Position numbers and translations under genes: made by a program. A stretch of DNA of 64,000 bases from Antedon mediterranea (taxonomy: Eukaryota > Echinodermata > Crinoidea > Comatulida > Antedonidae), in contig NC_092671.1 of NCBI RefSeq assembly GCF_964355755.1, forward strand, positions 1,964,501 through 2,028,500, in the 5' to 3' direction. Shown in pieces: positions 58,101 through 64,000 of this stretch. Under the pieces are notes generated by a model. It was not told the origin of the DNA, made no database searches, and saw only the letters and a list, made by a program, of their open reading frames with translations. Numbering within the stretch: position 1 is the first letter of the stretch; every line of letters begins with the position of its first letter.

Positions 58101-60072
58101 ATGATGATTTTATTTTTATTTTGTTTGTTTATTTATTATTTTTTTTATACTAGGTGACCTCTTCAGTCAAATATTGGTCTCCCAGAGGTCACAGTTACGA
58201 TCAGTGGCTGTGTGAACTAGTACCGTGGCAGGTTTAAAAGCATAAACACAGTAAAGTTTGCTATACACAATATGAAGTTGAGTAAGACTTGATTTTACTG
58301 TTGTTTACCTTACTTTCAGACATGCTGGTCATGTATGCATCACATGCTCATGGAAAACTTACCCTAATGTCAAACTGCAGGTATTTCCTTGCTATATCTC
58401 TTGGTACAACATCTTCTACCACCTCAACTGGAACAAGCTTTGGACAATTGTACGCTGGACACATTATGTTATGAATATCACCTTCTGTTATCTTACCAGT
58501 TAAATATCTTAAAGACAAAATAACACAAATTTATGTTTACTATATATTATACATTAAAATTCTTTTATTGCCCAATGGAAATAACAAAATAAGTATCTAA
58601 AATTAGAATGGTTCGGCAGAATAGTCTGTATGCAGATACACTGTCCTCATTCTACCATTACACAATTTAGAAGTAGAGTGGATGGTCTGTGTCCCCAAAA
58701 TATTCGAAATTCTTTAATGGTAGATCGGGCCTAGCGACACAAAAACCATTGCAAGTTTCCACACAAGGTATCGCTATGCAGCTTTAATATAAACATATTT
58801 ACAGATTTTTCAAAGAAGAACTGAAACTATAAAAATGATCCATATTAAATATTATTACTCTTTATTGATTTATTTTATAACTTGCTTGAGAAGGATATAT
58901 CTGGGTTTTGAATTTCAATTGTTTATTAAGAGCATTTTTAAAAGGGGTTTAAACAAGTGGAAAATGGTGATAGCAAAAGCTTATACATTTATCTCTCTCA
59001 ATACCAGACACCCTTACGCCACCATTGAGTAAAAAAACATATTTTAACAGGACACACATTTGAAAAATTAACACCTATGTGGTAATCAATAATCAATCAA
59101 TAATAATCAATAACCAATCAATAATCATCAATAACGAATCAACAATGACCAATAACCAATCAATAATAACCAATAAATAATAATCAATTAATAATGATCA
59201 ATAACCATACCTTATCCAGCAATCACGACAAAATGCATGCATACAAGGAATCTCAATCGTAGCTTGGTCATCTTCGATGGTATCTTCACAAATCTCACAC
59301 TGCAATTAATATTACAAATTACAAACATATTATTAATATTTATGCACCAAGGTTAACCAAGTAAGAAAGGCATTATATAAAGCTTAGGAACTGAAGATTA
59401 ATACTAGCATTATTTAAAAATCCTATCATTATCAGCAACATCATTATAGTTTTTCATTGATGTCATTATGGAGATATTAATGTTTTTTGTTATTAATATT
59501 AAATTGTATCATTATTAAATGTTATCAATATTATTAGTTACTGATTTTAACAAATTAAACTGCCACCACCGTCATTGTCACCATAACACAATAATCGATA
59601 CCAATAACAGGTATCCATTCATCTCATCCTATCCTATCCTATCCATCCATCCATCAATCCACACCTATTCATCAATTCCACCCATCCATCTCATCCATCC
59701 AATCCCTTAACATTCATTTATATAGTTTATACAGTTTTGCTCACCATTATAATATTATAATCATCATTATCATTATCACCATCATATAATCAGATTTGTT
59801 TTATCCTATGCCTTTGTTTTTCCTGACCTGTTTTATGTTTGTATTGTCAAATACAAAAATTAAATGTTACAAGCTTACCGTCAAGGAGTTGATAGGAAGA
59901 GGGTCAGTAGCGGACATTGATGTGAGTGGATGAGGGTCAGTAGCGGACATTGATGTCAGTCGATGTTCCCTCTTTAGACTGTCCAGATTGGCAGGGGGTT
60001 GTACACCATTCATTTCACAACAGGCCTTAGCATCTTTCATCCAGGACTCTAGTAAAGCTTCTCGTGACCATT
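26901..60072 (-). CDS. ANKIB1: ANKIB1-type RBR E3 ubiquitin ligase, 3'-terminal 15 coding exons (N-terminus outside window)
   Basis: RBR ligases take ubiquitin from E2 onto a RING2 cysteine and pass it to substrate. Exons in reading order: 60072-59879, 59299-59211, 58507-58363, 57030-56861, 55612-55524, 55083-54953, 54511-54377, 51812-51653, 48823-48690, 47487-47278, 36751-36622, 33596-33509, 30984-30932, 30377-30300, 28129-26901. All phases fit and total about 1010 residues. Domains in order: the pre-RING segment [23 protein letters not shown]1 [11 protein letters not shown]…[13 protein letters not shown] with KWCPKPGC and [15 protein letters not shown]2 with catalytic Cys in NEGCNHM and FCWVCLEPW; the Ariadne-like helical domain ([15 protein letters not shown]); a UIM ([15 protein letters not shown]); then a long basic Ser-rich tail. 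The ankyrin repeats expected at the N-terminus must lie beyond 64000, past the LTR element. Only one splice donor (after exon 57030-56861, GTTGGT) is weak. Confidence 0.95.
28545..29510 (-). mobile_element. 5'-truncated LINE (RT C-terminal part)
   Basis: The open frame 28753-29505 (250 codons) reads as the C-terminal half of a non-LTR reverse transcriptase: [44 protein letters not shown], and a WNSIPNQIR end. The catalytic YADD block is missing (5' truncation). Frame is intact, so the copy is young. Lies in an ANKIB1 intron on the same strand. Confidence 0.85.
29818..30020. repeat. ~105-bp tandem duplication
   Basis: Two diverged copies of 'tagataatga…tagttactt…aagcttaagatggggacaatga…gtgtgtttggt' in an ANKIB1 intron. 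Confidence 0.7.
30300..30377 (-). CDS. ANKIB1: ANKIB1 small exon
   Basis: Acceptor TTTGTATTGTAG, donor GTAAAT. Codes [20 protein letters not shown]. Phase agrees with both neighbours. Confidence 0.8.
30932..30984 (-). CDS. ANKIB1: ANKIB1 small exon
   Basis: Acceptor TATCTTTCAG, donor GTAAGA. Codes [19 protein letters not shown]. Phase agrees with both neighbours. Confidence 0.8.
30985..32471. other. ANKIB1 intron sequence
   Basis: AT-rich, no coding similarity. 31175-31270 ends AAGCGCTATACAAGATTAAC with a TTATTATT tail, like a SINE 3' end. Confidence 0.4.
32472..33105. mobile_element. 634-bp TTAA-flanked element, family B, copy 2 (inverted)
   Basis: Begins TTAAAGCCCCATTCCCTAC, ends GGGAAAGGGTCTTTAA. 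Same interior as the copy at 14637-15270 in reverse orientation, with scattered substitutions only. Confidence 0.9.
33106..33420 (+). repeat. SINE with tRNA-like head and shared body
   Basis: Head 'ataatattggcaagggttcgattc', body 'acacaaaa…tttaaagtacctagtacatc', tail 'ggcgctatacaaacggacatt'. The body also occurs at 44025-44275 and, inverted, at 45190-45445. Confidence 0.6.
33509..33596 (-). CDS. ANKIB1: ANKIB1 exon with amplified acceptor
   Basis: Acceptor TACTATTTATAG, donor GTAAAT. Codes [20 protein letters not shown], a second UIM-like helix. Its 3' splice site is the repeat unit of the adjacent array. Confidence 0.85.
33590..36390. repeat. Tandem array (~75 units of 40 and 28 bp) built from a 3' splice site
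   Basis: The long unit is GAATCTATAAATAGTAACAT then GAACATTAGCCATGTCAATA (40 bp). The short unit lacks a 12-bp block (28 bp). Variants are C(A/T/G)TGTC. On the gene's strand each unit reads CTAAT, then TTACTATTTATAG|ATTC, which is the acceptor and first exon bases of the ANKIB1 exon at 33596. The array sits directly upstream of that exon. Confidence 0.95.
36560..36614. mobile_element. Truncated family-A MITE end
   Basis: Right half only: 'acataaaagttgatagtgtagacagagc' then TTTA. Ends 6 bp from an ANKIB1 splice donor. Confidence 0.7.
36622..36751 (-). CDS. ANKIB1: ANKIB1 exon: ubiquitin-interacting motif
   Basis: Acceptor CTTGATAG, donor GTAGGC. Codes [16 protein letters not shown] (UIM: Ala and Ser at consensus spacing) and an acidic [10 protein letters not shown] stretch. 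A MITE remnant ends 6 bp beyond the donor. Confidence 0.9.
37670..39639. mobile_element. hAT-like non-autonomous DNA transposon (1970 bp)
   Basis: Perfect 16-bp inverted termini CAGTGTTCTCCCCAGG / CCTGGGGAGAACACTG. A 5-bp target duplication AGGCT at 37665-37669 and 39640-39644 is confirmed because removing the insert rejoins the LINE frame (NVKP-YLITW). The interior has ~160-bp tandem units ('gctacgatcg…gctagcgcgctatgaagtgt…ccggc'), subterminal GTGACGCTT motifs, and C14/G18 runs (39561-39599). No transposase. Confidence 0.85.
39905..40985 (-). mobile_element. CR1/L2-like LINE 3' fragment nested in the older LINE
   Basis: The open frame from about 40980 to 40169 covers the RT C-terminus: [41 protein letters not shown], and [11 protein letters not shown] before the stop. 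The 3' end is an (AATC)n microsatellite near 39915. 5'-truncated. Confidence 0.8.
41201..41834. mobile_element. 634-bp TTAA-flanked element, family B, copy 3
   Basis: TTAAAGACCCCTTCCCTGC…GTAGGGAATGGGGCTTTAA, same orientation as the 14637 copy. Inserted at TTAA within the LINE. Confidence 0.9.
42113..42474. repeat. 179-bp tandem duplication
   Basis: Two near-identical copies from 'tgttttagatgattaataac' to 'ctctcatagatatgaaaag', starting at 42116 and 42295. Confidence 0.9.
43521..43682. mobile_element. TTAA-type MITE, family A
   Basis: CTCTGTCTACACTATCAAAC at left and GATAGTATAGACAGAGC at right. Flanks are diverged, so the target duplication is unclear. Confidence 0.75.
44025..44275 (+). repeat. 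SINE with tRNA-like head
   Basis: 'ataatattggcaagggttcgaggc' head, then the shared body 'gtgtacacaaaatgg…ctttaaagaacctagaacatc' and 'gttgccacgtgtactagctcac'. Confidence 0.55.
44730..45010. repeat. Short tandem repeats of a TTTGTCATTAATGTATATTA unit
   Basis: About six degenerate units alternating 'ggggtcactaattggtttgt' and 'ggggggactaattaatttga'. Confidence 0.8.
45190..45445 (-). repeat. SINE, inverted copy
   Basis: B-box-like GGGTTCAATCC lies beside the plus-strand head. The minus strand carries the shared body (rev. of 'tttaaagcgcacacaagcag', 'gtgtgagctagtac'), suggesting two overlapping SINE pieces. Confidence 0.45.
45446..47277. other. ANKIB1 intron sequence
   Basis: AT-rich, no coding similarity or mobile element recognised. 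Confidence 0.4.
47278..47487 (-). CDS. ANKIB1: ANKIB1 exon: Ariadne-like domain 3
   Basis: Acceptor TGTTGCAG, donor GTAATT; 70 codons. Codes [18 protein letters not shown]… and [18 protein letters not shown]. Confidence 0.95.
47510..48375 (+). mobile_element. Degenerate LINE 3' fragment on the plus strand
   Basis: Conceptual translation ILYGCKIWG, then [20 protein letters not shown] and [12 protein letters not shown], is typical of the C-terminal region of a non-LTR ORF2. It continues in another frame (…[18 protein letters not shown]). Ends in a GAAA microsatellite (48346-48366). Frameshifted. Confidence 0.7.
48386..48646. mobile_element. Two adjacent family-A MITEs sharing a TTAA
   Basis: First copy ~48390-48490, then TTAA (48491-48494), GCTCTGTCTACACTATCAAA…, ending TTAA (48643-48646). 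The second copy is full length. Confidence 0.8.
48690..48823 (-). CDS. ANKIB1: ANKIB1 exon: Ariadne-like domain 2
   Basis: Acceptor TTTTTTTAG, donor GTAATG. Codes [20 protein letters not shown] and KQIFEFMQ. Confidence 0.95.
48990..49240. repeat. ~66-bp tandem repeat, 4 copies
   Basis: Unit contains 'ttattttgtatctccattga', 'ccactgatacccacagcatt' and 'gtcattttttcagtgc'. Confidence 0.9.
49912..51590. repeat. 56-bp minisatellite (~27 copies) between inverted element ends
   Basis: Unit: AGGGTTTAGCTGTAGTGTTA, then AAACATATTTCCCCTTGTTA, then TAAGTGTTCCTATAAT, nearly homogeneous from ~49970 to ~51520. Left flank 'gtagaacctctattaagggg' and right flank 'ccccttaaaaggaggtgtc' are inverted relatives, so the array seems to have grown inside a small inverted-repeat element. 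Confidence 0.9.
51653..51812 (-). CDS. ANKIB1: ANKIB1 exon: Ariadne-like domain 1
   Basis: Acceptor ATCATTCAG, donor GTATGT. Codes [20 protein letters not shown]. Confidence 0.95.
51958..53078. mobile_element. Inverted-repeat DNA element, ~1.1 kb, non-coding
   Basis: Left AAAATGGACCTGAAATGGA (51962-51980) pairs with right TCCATTTCAGGTCCATTTT (53056-53074), followed inward by related TTTCGATTTT. No transposase frame. Confidence 0.75.
53425..54172. repeat. 57-bp minisatellite, 13 copies
   Basis: Unit: ACATGTGAAGGGACGTAAGT, then GAATAGCTTTAAGTGTACAG, then CTCATGGTAATAGTAAA. 57 is 19 codons, so a minus-strand frame of 200 codons stays open ([19 protein letters not shown] repeated). It is intronic and has no start or splice context. 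Confidence 0.95.
54377..54511 (-). CDS. ANKIB1: ANKIB1 exon: RING2 end
   Basis: Acceptor TTAACAG, donor GTAAGT; 45 codons. Codes [18 protein letters not shown] and GGYFRCNRF. Confidence 0.95.
54953..55083 (-). CDS. ANKIB1: ANKIB1 exon: RING2 with catalytic Cys
   Basis: Acceptor AAAATTAG, donor GTAAGG. Codes [20 protein letters not shown]; the Cys of GCNHM is the predicted ubiquitin-thioester residue. A MITE lies 27 bp upstream. Confidence 0.95.
55111..55245. mobile_element. TTAA-type MITE, family A
   Basis: TTAA at both ends (55111-55114, 55242-55245), ACTCTGTCTACACTATCAAA at left and GTAGACAGAGC at right. Sits 27 bp upstream of the RING2 exon acceptor. Confidence 0.85.
55524..55612 (-). 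CDS. ANKIB1: ANKIB1 exon: IBR end
   Basis: Acceptor TTTTTAATAG, donor GTAAGT. Codes [20 protein letters not shown]. Confidence 0.95.
55613..56860. other. ANKIB1 intron sequence
   Basis: AT-rich with A-runs (55740-55800); no gene or element recognised. Confidence 0.4.
56861..57030 (-). CDS. ANKIB1: ANKIB1 exon: IBR
   Basis: Acceptor TATTTTGCAG; donor GTTGGT is weak but required by phase (TG|G-GAA restores Trp-Glu). Codes [14 protein letters not shown], an Arg/Pro-rich insert, and [10 protein letters not shown]. Confidence 0.9.
57331..57366. repeat. 36-bp perfect palindrome
   Basis: ACCATGGAGAAATAAGTT followed by its exact reverse complement, within an ANKIB1 intron. Confidence 0.9.
58363..58507 (-). 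CDS. ANKIB1: ANKIB1 exon: RING1 end to IBR
   Basis: Acceptor GTCTTTAAG, donor GTAAGT. Codes …[13 protein letters not shown] and RKYLQFDIR. Confidence 0.95.
59080..59210. repeat. AATAATCAATAACCAATC simple repeat
   Basis: Degenerate simple repeat immediately next to the RING1 exon donor. Confidence 0.8.
59211..59299 (-). CDS. ANKIB1: ANKIB1 exon: RING1
   Basis: Acceptor TTAATTGCAG, donor GTATGG. Codes [19 protein letters not shown] and MHAFCRDCW with RING1 zinc ligands. Confidence 0.95.
59879..60072 (-). CDS. ANKIB1: ANKIB1 exon: pre-RING linker
   Basis: Acceptor CCAATAG, donor GTAAGC. Codes [20 protein letters not shown] and a linker with a duplicated LTSMSATDP unit, 11 codons repeated. An LTR element ends only 26 bp upstream. 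Confidence 0.9.
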
Positions 60073-60098
60073 CTATTGGTTAAAAATAAAAATGTATT

Positions 60099-60532
60099 TG
60101 TTACGGGCTTCGCATGAGTCCGAGCGGTTTGCTTATATAGTCATATAGGAGAAACGTCCGAGCGGTTTAATATTTAAAGTTATCAGACAAAGATGAACAT
60201 CAAAAATGCAGTAAAGTTAAAGTAAAAGTATATTTCTTTAATGAACAGGCGCTCTTGCTGGCCTGTGTCTGTTCACCTTCATGCCAAAACTAAAACTAAA
60301 CTTAAAACATCTCATCTTAACTATTTAAAAAACCCACTCTGACTTCTGATTGGCCAACAATATTCCAAGTAGTTTGATAAGTTAGCCTTTTTCAAAAATT
60401 GAGACAAAATTACCGTTAACTTTGTCTGGGGCTTTTTTCTAGGCCACATGGTACCATATGATATGTGTAACTGTAAGAGGAGTAACTAAAGGTTACTGGA
60501 TAATAACCTCTTTAGCATGAGTTATTATCACA
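60099..60532 (-). repeat. 3' LTR (434 bp)
   Basis: On the minus strand begins TGTGATAATAACTC right after the polypurine tract and ends GAAGCCCGTAACA, giving canonical TG…CA ends. Putative 5-bp target copy GTATT at 60094-60098; the partner is not visible. Confidence 0.75.
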
Positions 60533-61210
60533 CCCCCCTACTGAATAAAAGAGTGTGTCACTCTTCTAAAAATAGTATGTCCTTAACTACAGTACTTAAT
60601 AGCTAAACCAATATAATATGAGAATATAAAACTGAAATGTTCAAAGTAGTTTCAAATGTTTAGCTTGCAGTATTAAAATTAAAAATGCATTGTTTATAAT
60701 TTCTACTGCTACATCATCAAAATGTAAAGTTCATTGTTCAAGTTATTGTTCATCAATGGTATGGTGTCCACTGTGTTAAATTTAACTTCAAAATCATAAA
60801 GTGTTCTGCAGTTCTGCAAAAATCACGCTGTCAAAAGTAAAATATCAATCAAATTAATTACATAAAAGTTTTTCTTCAATGCTCCTCATTTCACTGTTGC
60901 ACTGCTGTCAATCATAAATGTAAGAGTTCATAAACAGGTCACAGTGTTCAAAGTTTGTATAAAAGAAGATGATGGGGTTAATGGTCACATTCATAACATT
61001 TTATGGCAACAGTTCGAGATGCACTTTATGCTTAATTCTACATCTTAAATAATATAATATCATAATAAATCAGCTGTACTACAATACAGTAAAGTGTCTA
61101 ATACCAAGTGTAAGTTGGTAGTACATATAACCTTCAATATTGTGAAGTGCTCTGGCCAATTGTTAGTTGGTGATGCTAAATATAATCTTTACTGACAATA
61201 CAGATATTAT

Positions 61211-61211
<1 letters not shown>

Positions 61212-61248
<37 letters not shown>
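61212..61248. repeat. Poly-T run (poly-A on minus strand)
   Basis: An uninterrupted T stretch of about 37 bases in the region between pol and the 3' LTR. Confidence 0.9.
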
Positions 61249-61253
<5 letters not shown>

Positions 61254-61459
61254 ATTTTACACAATTTTTATAATGGTCACAATATATATAGATTCTTTGT
61301 GAGAATCATTTCGTTTGTATCTTAATACTTAATTTTACTATATAAAGTGGGATTATTTGTGATAATCCTTATAACATACACATTTTGGTCTGATGAAGCT
61401 TGTGTACTCACTTAACTATAAATTAAAATAATGCGATGTACCGTATGTTCCCTGAATTA

Positions 61460-64000
61460 CTAACATCGACGTGACAAACTGTCAGCATTGGTGTTTGTTA
61501 TACCTTTGCGGTATTGTATATCAAAAGTAAATTGTTGTAGAGTCATTGACCATCTCATTAGTCTATTATTTGAATGGCGGGTATTGTCAAGCCATTTCAA
61601 CGCCTTGTGGTCAGTTATAACTGTAAATTTGTGCCCTTGTAAGTAATATCGTAACTTGTTAATTGACCATACTATAGCTAAACATTCTTGTTCAGCAACT
61701 GAATAATTTAACTCATTGGGCAACATCCTTCTACTAAGGTAAACAATAGGATGTTCATTACAATCAGTATCTAACTGGCTTAAAACAGCTCCAATTCCTG
61801 TTTTCGATGCATCAGTTTGTAGTAAAAATGGTTTATCAAAGTTTGGTGCTCTTAAAATGGGGTGAGCAATAAGCTGAGATTTTAAATCTGTGAATGCTTT
61901 ATCACACTCAGGCGTCCAATTTACTCTCTTAGGTTCGGCTTTTTTAGTCAAGTTTATCAAGGGTCTTGCTATGTCATCATAGTGTAGAATAAACTTCCTA
62001 TAATACCCTGTCAATCCCAAAAATGACCTGACATTCTTCTTAGTTTGAGGGGTAGGGAATTTCTCTACCAACTCTATCTTATCTAACATAGGCTTTATTT
62101 GGCCATCCCCTATGGTATGTCTAAGGTAGTTTACAGTGCTGTTAGCAAATTTCGATTTAGATGGCTTAATAGTAAGACCAGCTTCTGAAATTTTACTTAA
62201 TACAATATCTAAATGATTTAAATGATCTTGCCACGTATTAGAGAAAATCGCAATATCGTCAATATATTGTCTGCAAAATGCGGAACATCCCATCAACACA
62301 GTATCAACTAGCTTTTGAAATGTCGCACTAGAATTCATCATACCGAACGGCATGACCCTATATGCAAACTGCCCAAAAGGTGTCACAAATGCTGATTTTG
62401 CTTTAGCTTGCGGATCTAGAGGTACCTGATAAAATCCCTTAGTCAAATCTAGGGTTGAGATATATTTAGCTTTAGCTACTTCATCAAGTATCTGATCTAT
62501 CCTAGGAATAGGATAAGGATCAAATTCAGTTATCTTGTTCAATGCACGGTAATCAGTGCACACGCGAATATCACCGTTAGGTTTTGGTACAACGACAATA
62601 GGAGATGCATATGCACTAGTTGACCTCTCAATGACCCCTAGACTCAACATACTGTCCACCTCTTCTTTGACTTTTGTCATCATTGAATGTGGTGTCCTGT
62701 AAGCACGTTGTCTGATTGGTGTTTCATGAGTAGTTTTTACTGTATGTGTAAGTACATTAGTTTTTCCAGGCACATCAGAAAATGCCTTAGTATGTTTCTT
62801 AAGTGTATTGGTTAGTTCCCGTTTTTGTTTTGTAGAAATGGAGTCTGCAATTTTTACATCTTTCCATGTTTGTGTTTGTTTATAGGATGGACCTATACTG
62901 TCATCAAGAAATTGTGTTTCGAGATCATAATCAACAGGCTGAACAAGTGATTCATTGCCTATTTCTTGAATTACCCCAGTTACACAGTAACATTGAGATA
63001 TTTGCCGAGCGTCTTCTTGTGTGTACCATTTTTTGATTAAGTTAGCATGTATAATTCTATGAGATTTTCGTTTATCAGGCATATGTATTTCATAATCCAC
63101 CTCACCAACCTTTTTAGTGATTTTATATGGACCTTGCCATTTCGAATCCAACTTTCCCGCGCCTTCTGGGAGGAAAATTAAGACCTCTTCACCGACTTTA
63201 TAGTGTATATCTTTTGCAGTTCTGTCGTAATAAGATTTCATTTTCTGTTGCTTTTTCTGTTTAGTGTGATTTGCACTAGCCATCCATTTAGTTAAGTTGT
63301 GAGCTATCCCTAACAAGTGTGAAGGTATGTCTGTTTGAGTGTTCTCGCCAAGGAATCCTTGCTTAATTAAGCTTAAGGGACCCCTTATTTGTCTACCATA
63401 TAGTAAGTGAAATGGTGAATATCCTGTGAATTCACACGGTACTTCTCTATAAGAGAATAACAGCAATGGAATATACCTATCCCAGTTTTCTCGTTGGACA
63501 TGAGACAGCGAATTTATCATAAGTTTTAGTGTACCTATAAAACGCTCCGTAAGTCCGTTAGTCTGTTGGTGATAAGGCGTAGTAGGAATTTTCTCAATTC
63601 CCAATTTTTTGCATAGTTCTACGATAATTTGAGACATGAAGTTGGTACCTTGGTCATGAATAATTTGACTAGGTAAACCCACTCTCGAAAATACAGTGAT
63701 TAAACTCTGTGCTACAGTTACCGCGGTTTGATCGGGTATTGCAATGGCTTCTGGATATCTAGTTGCATAGTCGCACAATACTAAAAGATATCTATTTCCA
63801 TCCTCTGTAACACAAAATGGACCTGCAATATCTATTCCAATTCTTTTAAACGGAATATCAATGATTGGTAATGGTCGCAATAGTTGTTTTTGTTTCTTTG
63901 TTTTTGTCAAATACTGACATTGAGGACATGTTTTACAATGTTCTCTAACTTGATGGTTTATTCCAGGCCAATAAAAATGTTGGGTTATCCTATCCTGTGT
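61460..64000 (-). CDS. pol: Gypsy pol polyprotein: integrase - reverse transcriptase - RNase H (open at window edge)
   Basis: A single uninterrupted frame of at least 840 codons; the stop is just after LSRRC near 61460. It has no visible start and continues past 64000. Order: integrase zinc-binding (HFYWPG…HCKTCPQC); DDE core with D in IDIAGPF, D in HDQGTNF and E in LTERFIG; the GPY-type C-terminus (KWQGPYKI); RT with LDLTKGFYQVPL and catalytic YIDD; RNase H with LQTDASKTGIGAVL, EQECLAI and ITDHKALKWL. All catalytic residues are present, so the element may be recently active. In ordinary Ty3/Gypsy elements integrase follows RNase H. Confidence 0.95.
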   Translation of the reverse strand, partial: TQDRITQHFYWPGINHQVREHCKTCPQCQYLTKTKKQKQLLRPLPIIDIPFKRIGIDIAGPFCVTEDGNRYLLVLCDYATRYPEAIAIPDQTAVTVAQSLITVFSRVGLPSQIIHDQGTNFMSQIIVELCKKLGIEKIPTTPYHQQTNGLTERFIGTLKLMINSLSHVQRENWDRYIPLLLFSYREVPCEFTGYSPFHLLYGRQIRGPLSLIKQGFLGENTQTDIPSHLLGIAHNLTKWMASANHTKQKKQQKMKSYYDRTAKDIHYKVGEEVLIFLPEGAGKLDSKWQGPYKITKKVGEVDYEIHMPDKRKSHRIIHANLIKKWYTQEDARQISQCYCVTGVIQEIGNESLVQPVDYDLETQFLDDSIGPSYKQTQTWKDVKIADSISTKQKRELTNTLKKHTKAFSDVPGKTNVLTHTVKTTHETPIRQRAYRTPHSMMTKVKEEVDSMLSLGVIERSTSAYASPIVVVPKPNGDIRVCTDYRALNKITEFDPYPIPRIDQILDEVAKAKYISTLDLTKGFYQVPLDPQAKAKSAFVTPFGQFAYRVMPFGMMNSSATFQKLVDTVLMGCSAFCRQYIDDIAIFSNTWQDHLNHLDIVLSKISEAGLTIKPSKSKFANSTVNYLRHTIGDGQIKPMLDKIELVEKFPTPQTKKNVRSFLGLTGYYRKFILHYDDIARPLINLTKKAEPKRVNWTPECDKAFTDLKSQLIAHPILRAPNFDKPFLLQTDASKTGIGAVLSQLDTDCNEHPIVYLSRRMLPNELNYSVAEQECLAIVWSINKLRYYLQGHKFTVITDHKALKWLDNTRHSNNRLMRWSMTLQQFTFDIQYRKGITNTNADSLSRRC

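Larger units (their letters stand above)
60099..64000 (-). mobile_element. Gmr1-type Ty3/Gypsy LTR retrotransposon, 3' part
   Basis: From the window edge inward: pol ORF, ~920 bp untranslated sequence, polypurine tract (AGTAGGGGGG, 60533-60542) and the 3' LTR. Order of pol domains is integrase, RT, RNase H. The 5' half (gag, protease, 5' LTR) is outside. Inserted in the ANKIB1 intron, same strand as the gene. Confidence 0.9.

Overview
This is a 64 kb stretch of an animal nuclear genome. It is AT-rich, with intron-rich genes, GT-AG introns and many transposons. The gene content points to an invertebrate deuterostome, probably an echinoderm or a relative: there is a thyroid-hormone-receptor gene, and an LTR element of the 'integrase before reverse transcriptase' type first described in deuterostomes. 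I cannot name the species.

All four host genes I can support lie on the minus strand, so they read from high to low coordinates. From low to high they are: (1) a small four-exon gene (2076-3707) for an R-SNARE-like protein with an N-terminal lipidation signature and no membrane anchor; (2) a complete eight-exon thyroid hormone receptor homologue (6356-15813, 492 residues); (3) a two-exon class A GPCR (20672-23582, 323 residues); (4) the last 15 coding exons of an ANKIB1-type RBR ubiquitin ligase (26901-60072), whose N-terminal ankyrin part lies beyond the right edge. I rebuilt the exons by hand from splice signals, phase and family similarity. All exon phases join without conflict.

The remainder is mostly repeats. 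1-1320 is an array of hairpin-forming repeats. 15.8-22.6 kb is intergenic, with a 149-bp perfect palindrome, a foldback element and small TTAA-flanked elements. 24.4-25 kb is a 54-bp tandem array that keeps an open frame. The ANKIB1-like gene is swollen by intronic material: an array of about 75 copies of its own 3' splice site (33.6-36.4 kb), a LINE carrying three nested insertions (36.9-42.1 kb), further LINE fragments, 56-bp and 57-bp minisatellites (50-51.5 and 53.4-54.2 kb), and an apparently intact LTR retrotransposon (60.1 kb to the window end). In the latter, integrase precedes reverse transcriptase.

The four genes share no obvious pathway: vesicle fusion, nuclear receptor signalling, GPCR signalling and ubiquitination. 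The most noteworthy points are the acylated R-SNARE-like protein, the altered ligand pocket and repeat-expanded loop of the receptor, the amplified splice-acceptor array, and the Gmr1-type retroelement.
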